Shown one piece after another: positions 34,750-43,601 of a DNA stretch of 64,000 bases. Each line of letters opens with the position of its first letter. Within the stretch, counting starts at the first letter, position 1. Both the position numbers and the translations under genes were made by a program. Source of the stretch: Paraburkholderia flagellata (GTDB lineage Bacteria > Pseudomonadota > Gammaproteobacteria > Burkholderiales > Burkholderiaceae). The DNA lies in assembly GCF_021390645.1 (NCBI RefSeq), contig NZ_JAJEJT010000005.1, positions 62,001 through 126,000 on the forward strand. The letters run 5' to 3'. The notes beneath the pieces were generated by a model. The model saw only the letters and a list, made by a program, of their open reading frames with translations. It searched no databases and was not told where the DNA came from.

Positions 34750-34950
34750 ATGGAACCCACACGCGCGAAAGTCCTCACCCCAGCCAAGTTCCGTCACCTC
34801 CTCCGCGTGACCGAAGCTACCAGTCGCTTTCCTGAGTGGCTCGACGAAGCGCGAACCGTTCTGCGATCGGACCTGGCCACGTTGAGGGCACGACGCGAAG
34901 AACAGTTTCTCCGGCTGAATGGCCTGGTCACCAGCCACCAGATCAGTTGA
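34750..34950 (+). pseudogene. tyrosine recombinase N-terminal remnant
   Basis: The first ~29 residues (MEPTRAKVLTPAKFRHLLRV then TEATSRFPE) match the start of tyrosine-type integrases I know from Burkholderia, which continue FPERDALVLLLGYTCGMR. Here the sequence after FPE is unrelated (WLDEARTVLRSDLATLRARR), giving 66 residues and no catalytic domain. A GAAGGAAG ribosome site remains. Probably a truncated integrase gene, though the short frame may still be translated. Confidence 0.45.
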
Positions 34951-34970
34951 ATTGCTGCCCGCTGATGAAG

Positions 34971-35705
34971 TCACGTCCCGGGCTGGTAGGCCGCGCGTTG
35001 AGCCGAGACAACGCCGCCACCGTAATCACCCATGCGTGACATCACCGATGGCGCGTAGGACAGCGTTTGCATCGGATCCAGGCTGAGACCCTTGCGGTCG
35101 AGGTTGCCTTCCCCCCAGTTGTAGGCGCGTAGCGTTGACGTGAGATCGCCCCCATAGTGGCGAATCAGCCCGGAAAGTTTTTGTGCGGCCGCCCACGCAG
35201 ATTGCGAGGTATTCATCGGGTCGACGTGATATTCCCTTGCGGTCGTCGGCATTAACTGGAACAAGCCCCGGGCACCGGCGTAACTGACCGCGCGGGCGTT
35301 GCCTGACGATTCCTGCTGGGCGAGCGCTGCGAGCAATCCAGTTGGCAGTGCGAATCTCTGCTCCATGGCAGCAAAGTTTAGCTTTGAAGCCCAGACTTGA
35401 ACGGCGGCGTTGAGCCTGCCGGGACGGCGAGACTGCACGGCGACTTCAGTCGCGCTCGCCAAACTTTGCGCCTCGGGCGGTGGCTTCCAGCCCGCCACCT
35501 GTCCGACGAAGATGACTCTCCTCGAACGCTCCTGTTCGCCACTGAGGTAGTCCTCGCTGTAAGCGAGCAACGCGACTCCCGCCAGAATTGGACTCAGAAG
35601 AATCATCGTCAGTGCACCGGCACAGCGCCGCAGCAGTGTGGTGAGACGACCCAGAGGCGGATGGGGTTCTGGAGTCCGGGTAGGGGTGCTCGGAAGGAAG
35701 GACAT
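34971..35705 (-). CDS. membrane-anchored lytic transglycosylase (SLT domain)
   Basis: Cleaves peptidoglycan glycan strands in the periplasm. The 244-residue protein has a signal anchor at ~30-49 (GALTMILLSPILAGVALLA). The SLT domain begins ~105, with catalytic Glu132 in LAALAQQESSGNARAVSYAG, then ARGLFQLMPTTAREYHVDP and TLRAYNWGEGNLDRKG. The ATG at 35705 follows GGAGGCAAC. Such small SLT enzymes often belong to conjugation or secretion loci, but none is beside it. Confidence 0.88.
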   Translation of the reverse strand: MSFLPSTPTRTPEPHPPLGRLTTLLRRCAGALTMILLSPILAGVALLAYSEDYLSGEQERSRRVIFVGQVAGWKPPPEAQSLASATEVAVQSRRPGRLNAAVQVWASKLNFAAMEQRFALPTGLLAALAQQESSGNARAVSYAGARGLFQLMPTTAREYHVDPMNTSQSAWAAAQKLSGLIRHYGGDLTSTLRAYNWGEGNLDRKGLSLDPMQTLSYAPSVMSRMGDYGGGVVSAQRAAYQPGT

Positions 35706-35886
35706 GTTGCCTCCGCAATAAAGCCGCACAGAGAGCAACAGGCGGATTGTTGACGCAGCCTGAAGCGTGCGCCGTGCCAGGTGCCTGGAGATGTGTCCCG
35801 GTGTCGCCAGTGAGTTTTCCCTCTATTTTGAAGAGCCCGCAATCAGGCGGCAGAAACAGCGACGGCGCTCCCGCGTCAATGCGCAA

Positions 35887-36489
35887 TCAGGGCCGGGAGA
35901 GGCGCAATCCCGGCTGAAGTGTCAGGCGCGCTGCGAGGACTCCGCCGATCGCCCCGCCGAGATGGCTTTGCCACGAGATGCCGGGATAGATCGGCAGCAC
36001 GCCGGACAGCAGGCTGATGCCGTAGGCGACCACGACGAAGAGCGCGACCAGCATGGCGAGGAAGTGACGTGTGTAGATGCCGCGTGCGACCAGATAGCCC
36101 GCGTAGCCGAAAACGAGTCCGCTCGCGCCGATATGGACGCTATATGGGGCGCCAAGAAGCCAGGCGCAGCACCCCGCGCCGAGCATGCCCCCCGCGGTCG
36201 CCACAACAAAATTGCCGATGCGCGGCCACATTGCGAGCCACCCGAGGACCACGAGGCCGCCCGAGTTCGCCATGATGTGGCCGAGGCTGGCGTGAAGCCA
36301 CGGCGCGAACAGAATCCCCTGGAGGCCGGAGACGGTGCGCGGCACGACGCCGTGGTGGGTGAGGTGCAGCGACGGGAAGGCGGCGGACAGAAAGAAGACC
36401 GCCCACATCGAGCCGATAAAGAGTGCGAGCACCACGATCCGGCTCTCGATTTGCGCGGCGAAGCTTCGATTTTTCGCTGTGTTCGACAT
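35887..36489 (-). CDS. rhomboid-family intramembrane serine protease
   Basis: Cleaves transmembrane segments of other proteins. The 200-residue polytopic protein has the catalytic Ser123 in HIGASGLVFGYAGYL and His176 in WQSHLGGAIGGVLA. The oxyanion His/Asn set is in LHASLGHIMANSGGLVVLG (His71, Asn75). About six membrane segments. The start at 36489 fits the family N-terminus; the frame is open upstream through the end of phaZ in another frame. It lies 64 bp downstream of phaZ on the same strand and may be co-transcribed. Confidence 0.9.
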   Translation of the reverse strand: MSNTAKNRSFAAQIESRIVVLALFIGSMWAVFFLSAAFPSLHLTHHGVVPRTVSGLQGILFAPWLHASLGHIMANSGGLVVLGWLAMWPRIGNFVVATAGGMLGAGCCAWLLGAPYSVHIGASGLVFGYAGYLVARGIYTRHFLAMLVALFVVVAYGISLLSGVLPIYPGISWQSHLGGAIGGVLAARLTLQPGLRLSRP

Positions 36490-36553
36490 GGTCTGGTTAT
36501 CGGAGCGCCACCCGCGGGGCACGCTGGCGAGGCTACAGATACCCTGTAATAGG

Positions 36554-37837
36554 TTACGCCACAAGCGCTTCGTCGAGTTCCGTGTTCTGCGCCGTGCCGT
36601 GATGTGCCAGAATGAAACTGCGGACCTGCGGATACACGACGGAATTCCAGCGTTTGCCCGAGAAAATCCCATAGTGTCCGCACTTCTCAGCCGTGAAGTG
36701 GCGTCTGTCATGCGCGGCGATACCCGTGCAGAGGTCGTGCGCGGCGCGCGTCTGGCCGTCGCCACTGATGTCGTCGAGTTCTCCTTCCATCGTCATCAGC
36801 GCCGTGCCCGTGATCGCCTGCGGCAGCACCGGTTCGCCGCGAACGGTCCACGTACCCTGCGCCAGGTGGAATTCCTGAAATACGGACTGGATCGTTTGCA
36901 GGTAATACTCGGCGCTCATGTCGAGCACCGCGTTGTATTCATCGTAGAAACGGCGATGCGACTCGGTGCTCTCCTCATCGCCGCGTACCAGGTTCAGGTA
37001 GTAGTCGTAGTGCGACTGCGCGTGCCTGTCCGGATTCATTGCGACGAACCCCATGTGCTGCAGAAAACCGGGATACACCTTGCGGCCGCTGCCGGGGTAA
37101 CCAGCCGGAACCCGGTGGATGAGATTGTTCTCGAACCACGCGAGCGAGTGTTTCGTCGCGAGCGAATTGACCGCTGTGGGGCTTCTACGGGCGTCAACCG
37201 GGCCGCCCATCAAGATCATGCTGCGCGGCGTCGCCTCGCCGCGGCTCGCCATCAGCGAGATGGCTGCCAGCACGGGCACGGTAGGTTGGCAGACCGCGAT
37301 CACGTGCAGGTTGCTTGCGCCAATGTGACGGATGAACGCCTGCAGGTACTCGATATAGTCGTCCAGATCGAACGAGCCGGCGCCGGCCGGGACCATGCGA
37401 GCATCGGTCCAGTCCGTGATATAGACCTTGTGGTCCTGCAGCAGCGTTCGCGCGGTTTCGCGCAGCAGCGTCGAGTGGTGACCGGAAAGCGGCGCGCACA
37501 ACAGCACGACGGGTTCCTGCTTCATCTGCTCGATCGCAACCACGTCGTCGGCGTAGCGCTTGAAACGCAGCAGCCGGCAGAACGGCTTTTCGAGGATCGT
37601 CTGCTCCACGATCGGAACACGGCGGCCATCCCTGTCGATGTGCTGCAGATTGAACTCAGGTTTCCCGTAGGTTTTGCCGAGCCGGTAGGTCAGGTCGTAG
37701 CCTGCCGACAGGCTCGACGCACCGGGTACACTGGCCAGCGGGTTTGGAGGGTTCGCGAGTGAATCAGCAATCGCTTTCGTCCAGGCCGTAACGGGGGTGA
37801 GGAGCGCGCGGTGGAATTCGTGGGCGAAGTAAAGCAT
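36554..37837 (-). CDS. phaZ: intracellular poly(3-hydroxybutyrate) depolymerase
   Basis: Degrades native PHB granules to 3-hydroxybutyrate oligomers. The 427 residues align in length and residue numbering with Cupriavidus necator PhaZa1: nucleophile Cys183 in HVIAVCQPTVPVLAA, Asp355 in EGELDDISGDGQT and His388 in AEKCGHYGIFSGKRW. The substrate-handling stretches DWTDARMVPAGAGSFDLDDY and HMGFVAMNPDRHAQSHYDYY are conserved. It pairs functionally with the phasin at 17920-18501. The upstream region has short inverted TTAA repeats but I see no confirmed regulator site. Confidence 0.95.
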   Translation of the reverse strand: MLYFAHEFHRALLTPVTAWTKAIADSLANPPNPLASVPGASSLSAGYDLTYRLGKTYGKPEFNLQHIDRDGRRVPIVEQTILEKPFCRLLRFKRYADDVVAIEQMKQEPVVLLCAPLSGHHSTLLRETARTLLQDHKVYITDWTDARMVPAGAGSFDLDDYIEYLQAFIRHIGASNLHVIAVCQPTVPVLAAISLMASRGEATPRSMILMGGPVDARRSPTAVNSLATKHSLAWFENNLIHRVPAGYPGSGRKVYPGFLQHMGFVAMNPDRHAQSHYDYYLNLVRGDEESTESHRRFYDEYNAVLDMSAEYYLQTIQSVFQEFHLAQGTWTVRGEPVLPQAITGTALMTMEGELDDISGDGQTRAAHDLCTGIAAHDRRHFTAEKCGHYGIFSGKRWNSVVYPQVRSFILAHHGTAQNTELDEALVA

Positions 37838-38226
37838 GGTGCGTTCCCCCTCAGGGAAAAATCCGGCGACGGCAAACAGCAGACACTTCGCTCAATGTCG
37901 CAGGCAACGATTGCCACGGCAGACCCCTGAGCGTTGGCATCGGACTCTACGGATGCAGACTTAACCGGGACTTAAGAGGCCGATTCAAAAGAAGCGGCGT
38001 GAAGAGGCTCCGGCAGGCGAGGGCGCACAAGGAATGAATTTATTTCGGATTACTGTTCAATTAGACGGTGCGGCGATCGAATGGGTCCGCCCGCGCCTTC
38101 GTTCGACGCGTTATTATGTGCGTGGGGCATTCCTCAAAAGCCGCCGACCGTCCGCGCGGGGTTGTCGCACAGGTTTGAACTCGCCGACTGCAATTTGGAC
38201 AACTAGGAAAACGAGGGATAGGTGAA
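37838..38226. other. divergent intergenic region
   Basis: Contains promoters for phaZ (minus) and the small plus gene. A partly palindromic ACTTAACCGGGACTTAAGAG lies near 37961-37980. No gene seen. Confidence 0.5.
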
Positions 38227-38574
38227 ATGGATCGCGCTACTTCGTCGCGGCTGCGTCAATCTATTGATGACCTCGACCGCTTAATATTGACGCTTCCGCA
38301 AGAGAGTGATGGATTTATCTTCCTGACTCAGATCATCCAGCAGTTTCGGATTCTTCAGGACACGGTGACTGCGGGGGATGCCCGTGAAACTGTGTTTGTG
38401 TGTTCAGAGCAGATTGCATCGCTTGGGCGAGCGCGTGCTGCGTTCGCGCATTTTGGTGGTCTCGGCTTGTATGACCAAACCCTTGAAATTGTCACGGCTC
38501 TACAGAAGGAGGCGCACGTATTCGCCGCCATTCAGCCCCAACATCACAGCCCCCGCAAGATGATTCACGGTTAG
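38227..38574 (+). CDS. hypothetical helical protein
   Basis: A 115-residue soluble, mainly helical protein (DDLDRLILTLPQESDGFIFL, TQIIQQFRILQDTVTAGDAR). A GAGGGATAGG site precedes the ATG. No family recognised and no membrane segment. Residue pattern and codon use look genuine. It is convergent with a small minus-strand frame sharing its last bases. Confidence 0.55.
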   Translation: MDRATSSRLRQSIDDLDRLILTLPQESDGFIFLTQIIQQFRILQDTVTAGDARETVFVCSEQIASLGRARAAFAHFGGLGLYDQTLEIVTALQKEAHVFAAIQPQHHSPRKMIHG

Positions 38575-38798
38575 TGATTGGGGAAGCGCCTGAACAGATC
38601 GGGGAATACCATGGGCGATCTTATCAACGACCGCATTTCGGAGCGAATTTTGCTCTTGACCTCCCATTTCCGCAACTCGAGGCCGACCTCGTGCAGTTGT
38701 TTAACTTGGACCGCGGTTGGTTTCTTGACTATCGGAAGCCTGTTGTGCGGCAGGTCCATGCCCTCAGCGTTGCGCATCTTCGGACGCTCAATGACCAT
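38571..38798 (-). CDS. small hypothetical protein ending FPDLFRRFPNH
   Basis: A 75-residue basic frame: VKKPTAVQVKQLHEVGLELR, then KSKIRSEMRSLIRSPM and VFPDLFRRFPNH. The FPDLFRRFP tail and its DNA recur at 44405-44435 next to an integrase fragment, so this piece probably belongs to mobile or plasmid-derived sequence. A plus-strand frame also covers the area, and the choice is uncertain. It may be a remnant. Confidence 0.35.
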   Translation of the reverse strand: MVIERPKMRNAEGMDLPHNRLPIVKKPTAVQVKQLHEVGLELRKWEVKSKIRSEMRSLIRSPMVFPDLFRRFPNH

Positions 38799-38867
38799 GC
38801 GTCCGATTCCAACTGAGTCCGAGCGACGATACTCGCAGGAAATCCTGGCGCGGTAGGCGACCGGCAG

Positions 38868-39341
38868 CTACGTCGTGATTTCTGCAGCAGCGATTTTTTG
38901 CCTGGCATTGAGCAAGCCTTCCACCATTCTTGCTTCGGCCTTGGCAATACCGTCAAGAGACACCACGGCTAGCTGGCGACCGAAGAGTTCGAACGCCACA
39001 CATACCCAGGAGTAGTCAGCATCATCCATCACCCAGGCGCCGTTTTCCTTCTCGGCAGCGTCGATATGCATCATCGCCGCGTGGGCTTCCTGTATGTCCG
39101 CAATTTCGTCTGGATAGTATCCGAGTCGGCACAACTCCTCGGCAATCAAAAGTTGTCGCTCCAAAGTCGTGAAGAGCTCGCGCGAGCCATGTCCTCGTCG
39201 AAACGCGTCCAGTACCGTGTAACACTGAAGGAGCATAGCCTGCGTTATGGGCTCATGGGCAGCCCGACTGAAAGTAAGTGCACGCAGCAATGGTGACATC
39301 GCCGGTCGGGCGTGTTTGCGGGTTCGTGATTTACCAGGCAT
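38868..39341 (-). CDS. hypothetical protein
   Basis: A 157-residue protein. The N-terminus is basic (MPGKSRTRKHARPAMSPLLR), the rest helical and acidic, with TVLDAFRRGHGSRELFTTLE and AEELCRLGYYPDEIADIQEA. The C-terminus GIAKAEARMVEGLLNARQKI looks like an amphipathic helix. I do not recognise the family with certainty; similar small proteins occur on Burkholderia plasmids and islands. The ribosome site is weak. Confidence 0.55.
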   Translation of the reverse strand: MPGKSRTRKHARPAMSPLLRALTFSRAAHEPITQAMLLQCYTVLDAFRRGHGSRELFTTLERQLLIAEELCRLGYYPDEIADIQEAHAAMMHIDAAEKENGAWVMDDADYSWVCVAFELFGRQLAVVSLDGIAKAEARMVEGLLNARQKIAAAEITT

Positions 39342-39521
39342 GTTGATTTCGATCTCGTTGAATAACTCTCAGTTCTGCCACCGACGCAACGCTCACTGAT
39401 AAAACCCGAGGGCGATATGCTGGCGGCAAAGCAGGGGACCTCGGACGTGCATGCGACGATGATGGGAGGCAAAAGTTAAGACAGGCTTAAGCACCGCCGC
39501 GAGCAACTCTGTTCCTTAGCA

Positions 39522-39755
39522 TTACTCCGCACGTGCCGCTTGTTTCTGCGCGGCCTGTTCCTCCGCGTGCTTTTTCGCCAGATGATGTCCGACGATACAG
39601 CCGCCAACCGCGCCTGCAACTGCGTGATGTCCGGCGTAGTGCCCGGCAACGCCACCTACAACCGCGCCCTTGATGCAACCGGCTGCGTTTGCCGTTCCGA
39701 TACCTGCGAGTGCGGACATTGCAATAATGAGTGTGAACTTGCTAATTGCTTTCAT
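39522..39755 (-). CDS. small exported glycine-zipper protein
   Basis: A 77-residue protein with signal peptide MKAISKFTLIIAMSALAGIG (cleavage near NAA). The mature part is a glycine-zipper (GAVVGGVAGHYAGHHAVAGA, VGGCIVGHHLAK) followed by a charged Ala/Lys/Glu tail. Glycine-zipper proteins insert into or associate with membranes. It has two Cys. Monocistronic. Confidence 0.7.
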   Translation of the reverse strand: MKAISKFTLIIAMSALAGIGTANAAGCIKGAVVGGVAGHYAGHHAVAGAVGGCIVGHHLAKKHAEEQAAQKQAARAE

Positions 39756-40386
39756 CGTGTGATACCCGTCGGTTGAGTTGGGGTGATGTGGAGGCTGTTA
39801 TCGAGATTTCAATTGCAGTGCACGCGTCGCTCGCCGGGCGTTATGCATCGGAAACGCGCACTTCGTAGAAATCTCGCTTTCTATGCTGACGGACAAAACG
39901 CTTGAGCAGTCGTCGACGTGCACGTCGGAACCGTGACGTTTGTAAGCAATTGTCAGAGCTCAGCAATGAGCCTCGCAAAAGGCGCTCGCAGTTCTTGCCG
40001 TTCCTTGGACTGGCGGCCGAGCAACCTGGATTCTGGCAACACGTGCAAGGAGGTTTTTCAAAGTCACCGGTGATTTGTTCGCCGGAAAGGCGGATAGTTG
40101 GCGGTGCTGCGGGTGTAGCACTGGCCGTCGCGAAGCAGAACTCCTCTTTCGAGTGACCCGTCGGCTTGCTCCCACGCGCCTGAATTACGAGCGGTGACGC
40201 GTAGCGTGACCCGTGTGTTCCTGCCTCACTCGCTTCCGCGTAGCGCGATACGGTCGCTGGTCGCGCTAACCCACCTCGCAACAAACGGTGGGAAAGTATT
40301 TCATGCGACACGTCTCGTTACACACAAAAACACTGGTAATTCGCCAGCTCAATATAGTGCCTTCACAACTGACAAGTGAGGCACTT
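39756..40386. other. gene-poor intergenic region
   Basis: A minus-strand 156-codon frame (39841-40311) and plus-strand frames exist but none has a signal, domain or ribosome site I trust. The right end should contain the promoter for the small lipoprotein gene. Confidence 0.45.
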
Positions 40387-40488
40387 ATGAAAAGAATCTT
40401 TGCGCTGACGCTGATGGCCGTATGTCTTGGAACCGCGCTGAGCGGCTGCATTGTGGTACCAGCAGGCGGCTACTATCACCGCTATTAA
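40387..40488 (+). CDS. 33-residue lipoprotein
   Basis: The whole product is a signal peptide with lipobox plus a 15-residue tail: MKRIFALTLMAVCLGTALSG followed by the lipid-accepting Cys and IVVPAGGYYHRY. The ALSGC lipobox is canonical. It lies 64 bp before an exported His/Asp-rich protein on the same strand, so both may form an operon. Function unknown; similar mini-lipoproteins are common in Burkholderia. Confidence 0.7.
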   Translation: MKRIFALTLMAVCLGTALSGCIVVPAGGYYHRY

Positions 40489-40552
40489 CCGTAGCTGACT
40501 TTCTGCGCATTCAGCTGAAGCCGCCAAGCATACCTATAACGGAAAGAAAATT

Positions 40553-40966
40553 ATGAGCATTACACCTCACCGCTGGTGCGCGATTACATTGGTTGCCGGT
40601 ATCGGCATAGGTGTATCTGCCACCGCCTCCGCACACGTCGATGTTGGTGTGGACATTGGCGTCCCCGGTATTGCAGTTGCACCCCAACCAGTCTACGTCG
40701 CGCCACCGCCGGTGTATGAGGTGCCTCCGCCTGCTCCTGCTGTTATCGTCAGTCCAGGCTGGTATGGTGAGAGATACTACGACGGGCATCGCTATTGGGA
40801 ACGTAGGGAGTGGGAGGAGCGCCATCATGATGAGAGGGATTGGCGCGACGCCCGTGCCCATTACGATGAGCATCGCGGTGACTGGGGCCGTTACCATGAC
40901 GAAGGCGGCCCGCGAGGCGACTGGCATCACGACCACGGGGACGGTGACGGGAGGCACGACCATTGA
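40553..40966 (+). CDS. exported Pro-rich, His/Asp-rich protein
   Basis: 137 residues with a signal peptide (cleavage after ATASA), then HVDVGVDIGVPGIAVAPQPV and a proline segment (VYVAPPPVYEVPPPAPAV). The C-terminal half is rich in His, Asp, Arg, Trp and Tyr (WERREWEERHHDERDWRDAR, HHDHGDGDGRHDH). It resembles the YXWGXW/PXPV-type periplasmic proteins of Burkholderiales. The terminal His-Asp cluster could bind divalent metals; this is inference. Confidence 0.75.
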   Translation: MSITPHRWCAITLVAGIGIGVSATASAHVDVGVDIGVPGIAVAPQPVYVAPPPVYEVPPPAPAVIVSPGWYGERYYDGHRYWERREWEERHHDERDWRDARAHYDEHRGDWGRYHDEGGPRGDWHHDHGDGDGRHDH

Positions 40967-41113
40967 TGCGAGCAGTGCTTCATGGTCGTCTCCTGAATAC
41001 TTGGGCTGGCATGCGGTTAAGTACGAAACGCTGCGTTGCTACGAGTTAAAACAGAAAGACTGAAGTGGAAAGCCATTGATACGACGGCGCGTTGAACGAT
41101 GGCGGCGCTGCCT

Positions 41114-41713
41114 TCACGCCTTCTTGACTGGAATGACCTGTCCCGTGATGTCCTCGACCAGACTTCGCTTATACGCCTGGGCTACCACCGCGGCGGGCGT
41201 CGCCGCGGAGTAGGCTTGCCCCATCGCGGCAAGCGTTTCTGAAACCCAGCCTGGGCTGACGACGTTCACGCGTGCCGTCCCGTGCAGTTCGAGAGCAGCG
41301 GAGCGGACGAACGCCTCGACCCCCGCGTTGACAATGCCCACTACGGCACTCCCTGTGACCGGATGCTGGGACAGAATGCCGCTGGTTAGCGTCAGGGACC
41401 CGCCTGGTGTGATGTGGCCGACCGCGCACCGGACAAGGTTGACCTGCCCCATCAACTTGTTGGCCAGACTGAACGCAAAGTCTTCGTCGGTCAGCAATTC
41501 AAGCGGTGCAAATTTCGCTGCACCTGCGGCGCAAATCACGGCATCAACGGTTCCGAGTTGCCGGTACATTGACACGATGGATTCCTTGTCTGTGAGGTCC
41601 ACCGACAGGTGCGGGGCGTTGCGGCTCGCACCAATGACCTCGTGTTCGGGCGAGAGCAGGCGAGCGATTTCCTTGCCGAGCAGTCCGGTTGCGCCAACTA
41701 TCAGAACGCGCAT
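41114..41713 (-). CDS. short-chain dehydrogenase/reductase, atypical
   Basis: A 199-residue Rossmann protein: MRVLIVGATGLLGKEIARLL (GxTGxxG), then ASRNAPHLSVDLTDKESIVS and AVICAAGAAKFAPLE (the NAG-equivalent). Ser of the active site may be in LTLTSGILSQHP. The usual YxxxK is replaced by a NAGVEAF segment (VVGIVNAGVEAFVRSAALEL), as in small non-classical SDRs of the YbbO/short-SDR type. Substrate unknown. It is monocistronic. Confidence 0.82.
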   Translation of the reverse strand: MRVLIVGATGLLGKEIARLLSPEHEVIGASRNAPHLSVDLTDKESIVSMYRQLGTVDAVICAAGAAKFAPLELLTDEDFAFSLANKLMGQVNLVRCAVGHITPGGSLTLTSGILSQHPVTGSAVVGIVNAGVEAFVRSAALELHGTARVNVVSPGWVSETLAAMGQAYSAATPAAVVAQAYKRSLVEDITGQVIPVKKA

Positions 41714-41890
41714 AGGTCCTCCTTATCCGGAAGCGTCACGCCAGCGCGGAGCGACGCATCGCACGTGGCGTGAAGACGAGCGAATATCGTACTACTGTCC
41801 GAGGCGATGCGAACGCCGCACATCAGACGGGCAGCGTGGGGCCTACCTTCCCGCAAAAACGACGGCTAGCGTCAGCCCATGAGGCAAAAC

Positions 41891-42184
41891 TCAGGCAGCT
41901 CCGATGCGCTCGGGTTTGATGGTGGCCAGTCTGGTGCCAGCGAACGGGTCATTGCCCCAATCAATGTTTGGGCGCTTGCGTGACGCTGGTTCCGGTTGTC
42001 TGCTGATTGCAAAATGCTCGAGCGACTGTCCTGCGCTGGTCGCTTGAACCACCCACTGAGGGGTGTTGCCTTCCCCGTCCCAATTGTTTCCAAAGGCGTC
42101 GCGGTAATGTGCCGCTCGCATTTTTGCTTGGTCCGCCGCGATTGAAGCGGCTGCATCGTCTGGCTCGATTCCAAGTTCTGCCAT
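41891..42184 (-). CDS. H-NS-like C-terminal domain protein
   Basis: A 97-residue protein with the H-NS DNA-binding core: HYRDAFGNNWDGEGNTPQWV, i.e. YxDxxGNxWxGxGxxPxW, followed by QATSAGQSLEHFAI. The dimerisation domain typical of full H-NS is short or missing, so it resembles the small H-NS-family proteins of Burkholderia accessory DNA. The frame before the ATG (TRDFYLRRR) is also open for ~25 codons and may be part of a longer original gene. It lies 74 bp downstream of hipA on the same strand. Confidence 0.65.
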   Translation of the reverse strand: MAELGIEPDDAAASIAADQAKMRAAHYRDAFGNNWDGEGNTPQWVVQATSAGQSLEHFAISRQPEPASRKRPNIDWGNDPFAGTRLATIKPERIGAA

Positions 42185-42258
42185 CCTGCGCCGCAGGTAA
42201 AAATCCCGAGTGCAGCAGACCGAAACGCAACCCGGTACAGAACCCGGACCTGCAGGGG

Positions 42259-43599
42259 TCAGCCCTTTCTCGCAGGAGCGAGAAGCTCGGAACGTCCAAT
42301 CACGTCTCTCGTGCTCTCCGGCTTGTCTGAATCCGAGAATCCGGCCGCCTCAAGAATGGGTGTGAGGCCCTTGAGCTCTGCTTGTGGCTTGGCGCTTCGC
42401 ACCGTCGCCATGCCTTCATTCCACGCATGCAGCATCTGCTTCGCTATCCAGTGCCATCGAGGTTCGTTCTTCGCGGCTTCGACAACTTCTTTCCCTGTCG
42501 ACACGGCCGAATCGCAGAGCGCCTCGACCATCTCGCGATAGCGCCGGGGCGGGATGCCCAGCCGCGTATTGAAGAATCGCTCAAGCGTTTTGCCCGGCGC
42601 CCAGGTCTTGCGCCCGTCGACGCTAAGCCCGGGTGGATTGCTGGCAAAGCGAGGGTAAGCCTGGGTGGTCACGATGTCGTACACGGGTGTGTACACGACG
42701 TCGTCGATGTTCGAGTAGAGAAGAGCAACGTTCTTTGAGTGGCAGTCCGCGTTGCGAACAACGTAGTTGGTCAGTATCAGCCAGCCAAAATGTTCGGCCT
42801 GCTGTCTCCAGTTCGCGCTGCTGATGTAGGGCTTCGTTGCGTTCAGCACCTGCTCTGTCGAGGGCCGATACTTCTCATGCGGTGGGAGACCGAGGAGACT
42901 GCATGCGTCCTCGACGCCGTATGCAGCCATGCCATTTTCATCGACATCGAAGCGGTCGACGACCAGCACACGCCCGTCGTCAGACATGGTTGTTTTTGCC
43001 ACTCGAGCGACGTCGAGCCTTGCGAGCACCCGCATTGTGTAATGCTCATTGAACCCAAGGTAGGGCGTCTGCTCGTCGGAACCCTTGATGATGTGCCGGC
43101 TGGTGCGCAGCGTCTGCTTGCCGACTGGCGTTTGCGCGGAGGAAACCTCCGGCGCAAGGAACTTCGGCACCGCGCCCGATATGGCGGCGCGCGCGTAATA
43201 CCTCACCAGCTCCGCGAAGTGCTGGGTCGAGACGTCCTGATGAAGCAGGGTATTGAGGTCGAGCGGGTCGAGCTCACCACCGGGCTGGCCGCCCTCAGGC
43301 GCCACTGTCACACGGCCAATGCCAGCGCCGCCTATGACGGCGAGCAATGACAGGTCCGTTCCGTCAAGGAGGGGGCCAAATTCCTCACGAATGACCTCAA
43401 GAAGGAATCCTTCGGGCAGGTTCTGGCGAAAGAATGGATGCAAATCGCGGGGCCACACCCACGGCTCTTCGCGAACAGGCATGGTCAGGCTGACGAAGTC
43501 CTCGGATGACGCGTCCGTGCTGTACCGAAGCGCATAATTGTCTTGATGGCGGTACAACTGTGCGACGGGCTTGCCCTTGACGTAGACGTGAAGGCGCAT
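42259..43599 (-). CDS. hipA: HipA-family serine/threonine kinase toxin
   Basis: A 446-residue HipA-type kinase. In E. coli HipA phosphorylates glutamyl-tRNA synthetase to cause persistence; the target here is unknown. The inactivating autophosphorylation Ser region is RAAISGAVPKFLAPE (Ser141), with ATP-contact Lys172 in HIIKG. The catalytic loop is VRNADCHSKNVALLY (Asp285, Asn290) and the metal Asp308 is in YDIVTT. The N-terminal subdomain begins MRLHVYVKGKPVAQLYRHQD. It begins 2 bp after the hipB stop, as in a type II toxin-antitoxin operon. All catalytic residues are present, so it should be active. Confidence 0.93.
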   Translation of the reverse strand: MRLHVYVKGKPVAQLYRHQDNYALRYSTDASSEDFVSLTMPVREEPWVWPRDLHPFFRQNLPEGFLLEVIREEFGPLLDGTDLSLLAVIGGAGIGRVTVAPEGGQPGGELDPLDLNTLLHQDVSTQHFAELVRYYARAAISGAVPKFLAPEVSSAQTPVGKQTLRTSRHIIKGSDEQTPYLGFNEHYTMRVLARLDVARVAKTTMSDDGRVLVVDRFDVDENGMAAYGVEDACSLLGLPPHEKYRPSTEQVLNATKPYISSANWRQQAEHFGWLILTNYVVRNADCHSKNVALLYSNIDDVVYTPVYDIVTTQAYPRFASNPPGLSVDGRKTWAPGKTLERFFNTRLGIPPRRYREMVEALCDSAVSTGKEVVEAAKNEPRWHWIAKQMLHAWNEGMATVRSAKPQAELKGLTPILEAAGFSDSDKPESTRDVIGRSELLAPARKG

Positions 43600-43601
43600 G
43601 C

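Noticed and set aside
36335..37762. 475-codon plus-strand frame across phaZ
   Set aside because: Antisense shadow of PhaZ, whose catalytic residues match family numbering.
39841..40311. 156-codon minus-strand frame
   Set aside because: Ser/Arg/Cys-rich, no signal or domain, no ribosome site; not distinguishable from chance in GC-rich DNA.
41961..42299. Minus-strand frame overlapping the H-NS-like gene and hipA end
   Set aside because: Out-of-frame shadow; the H-NS motif YxDxxGNxWxGxG lies in the other frame.
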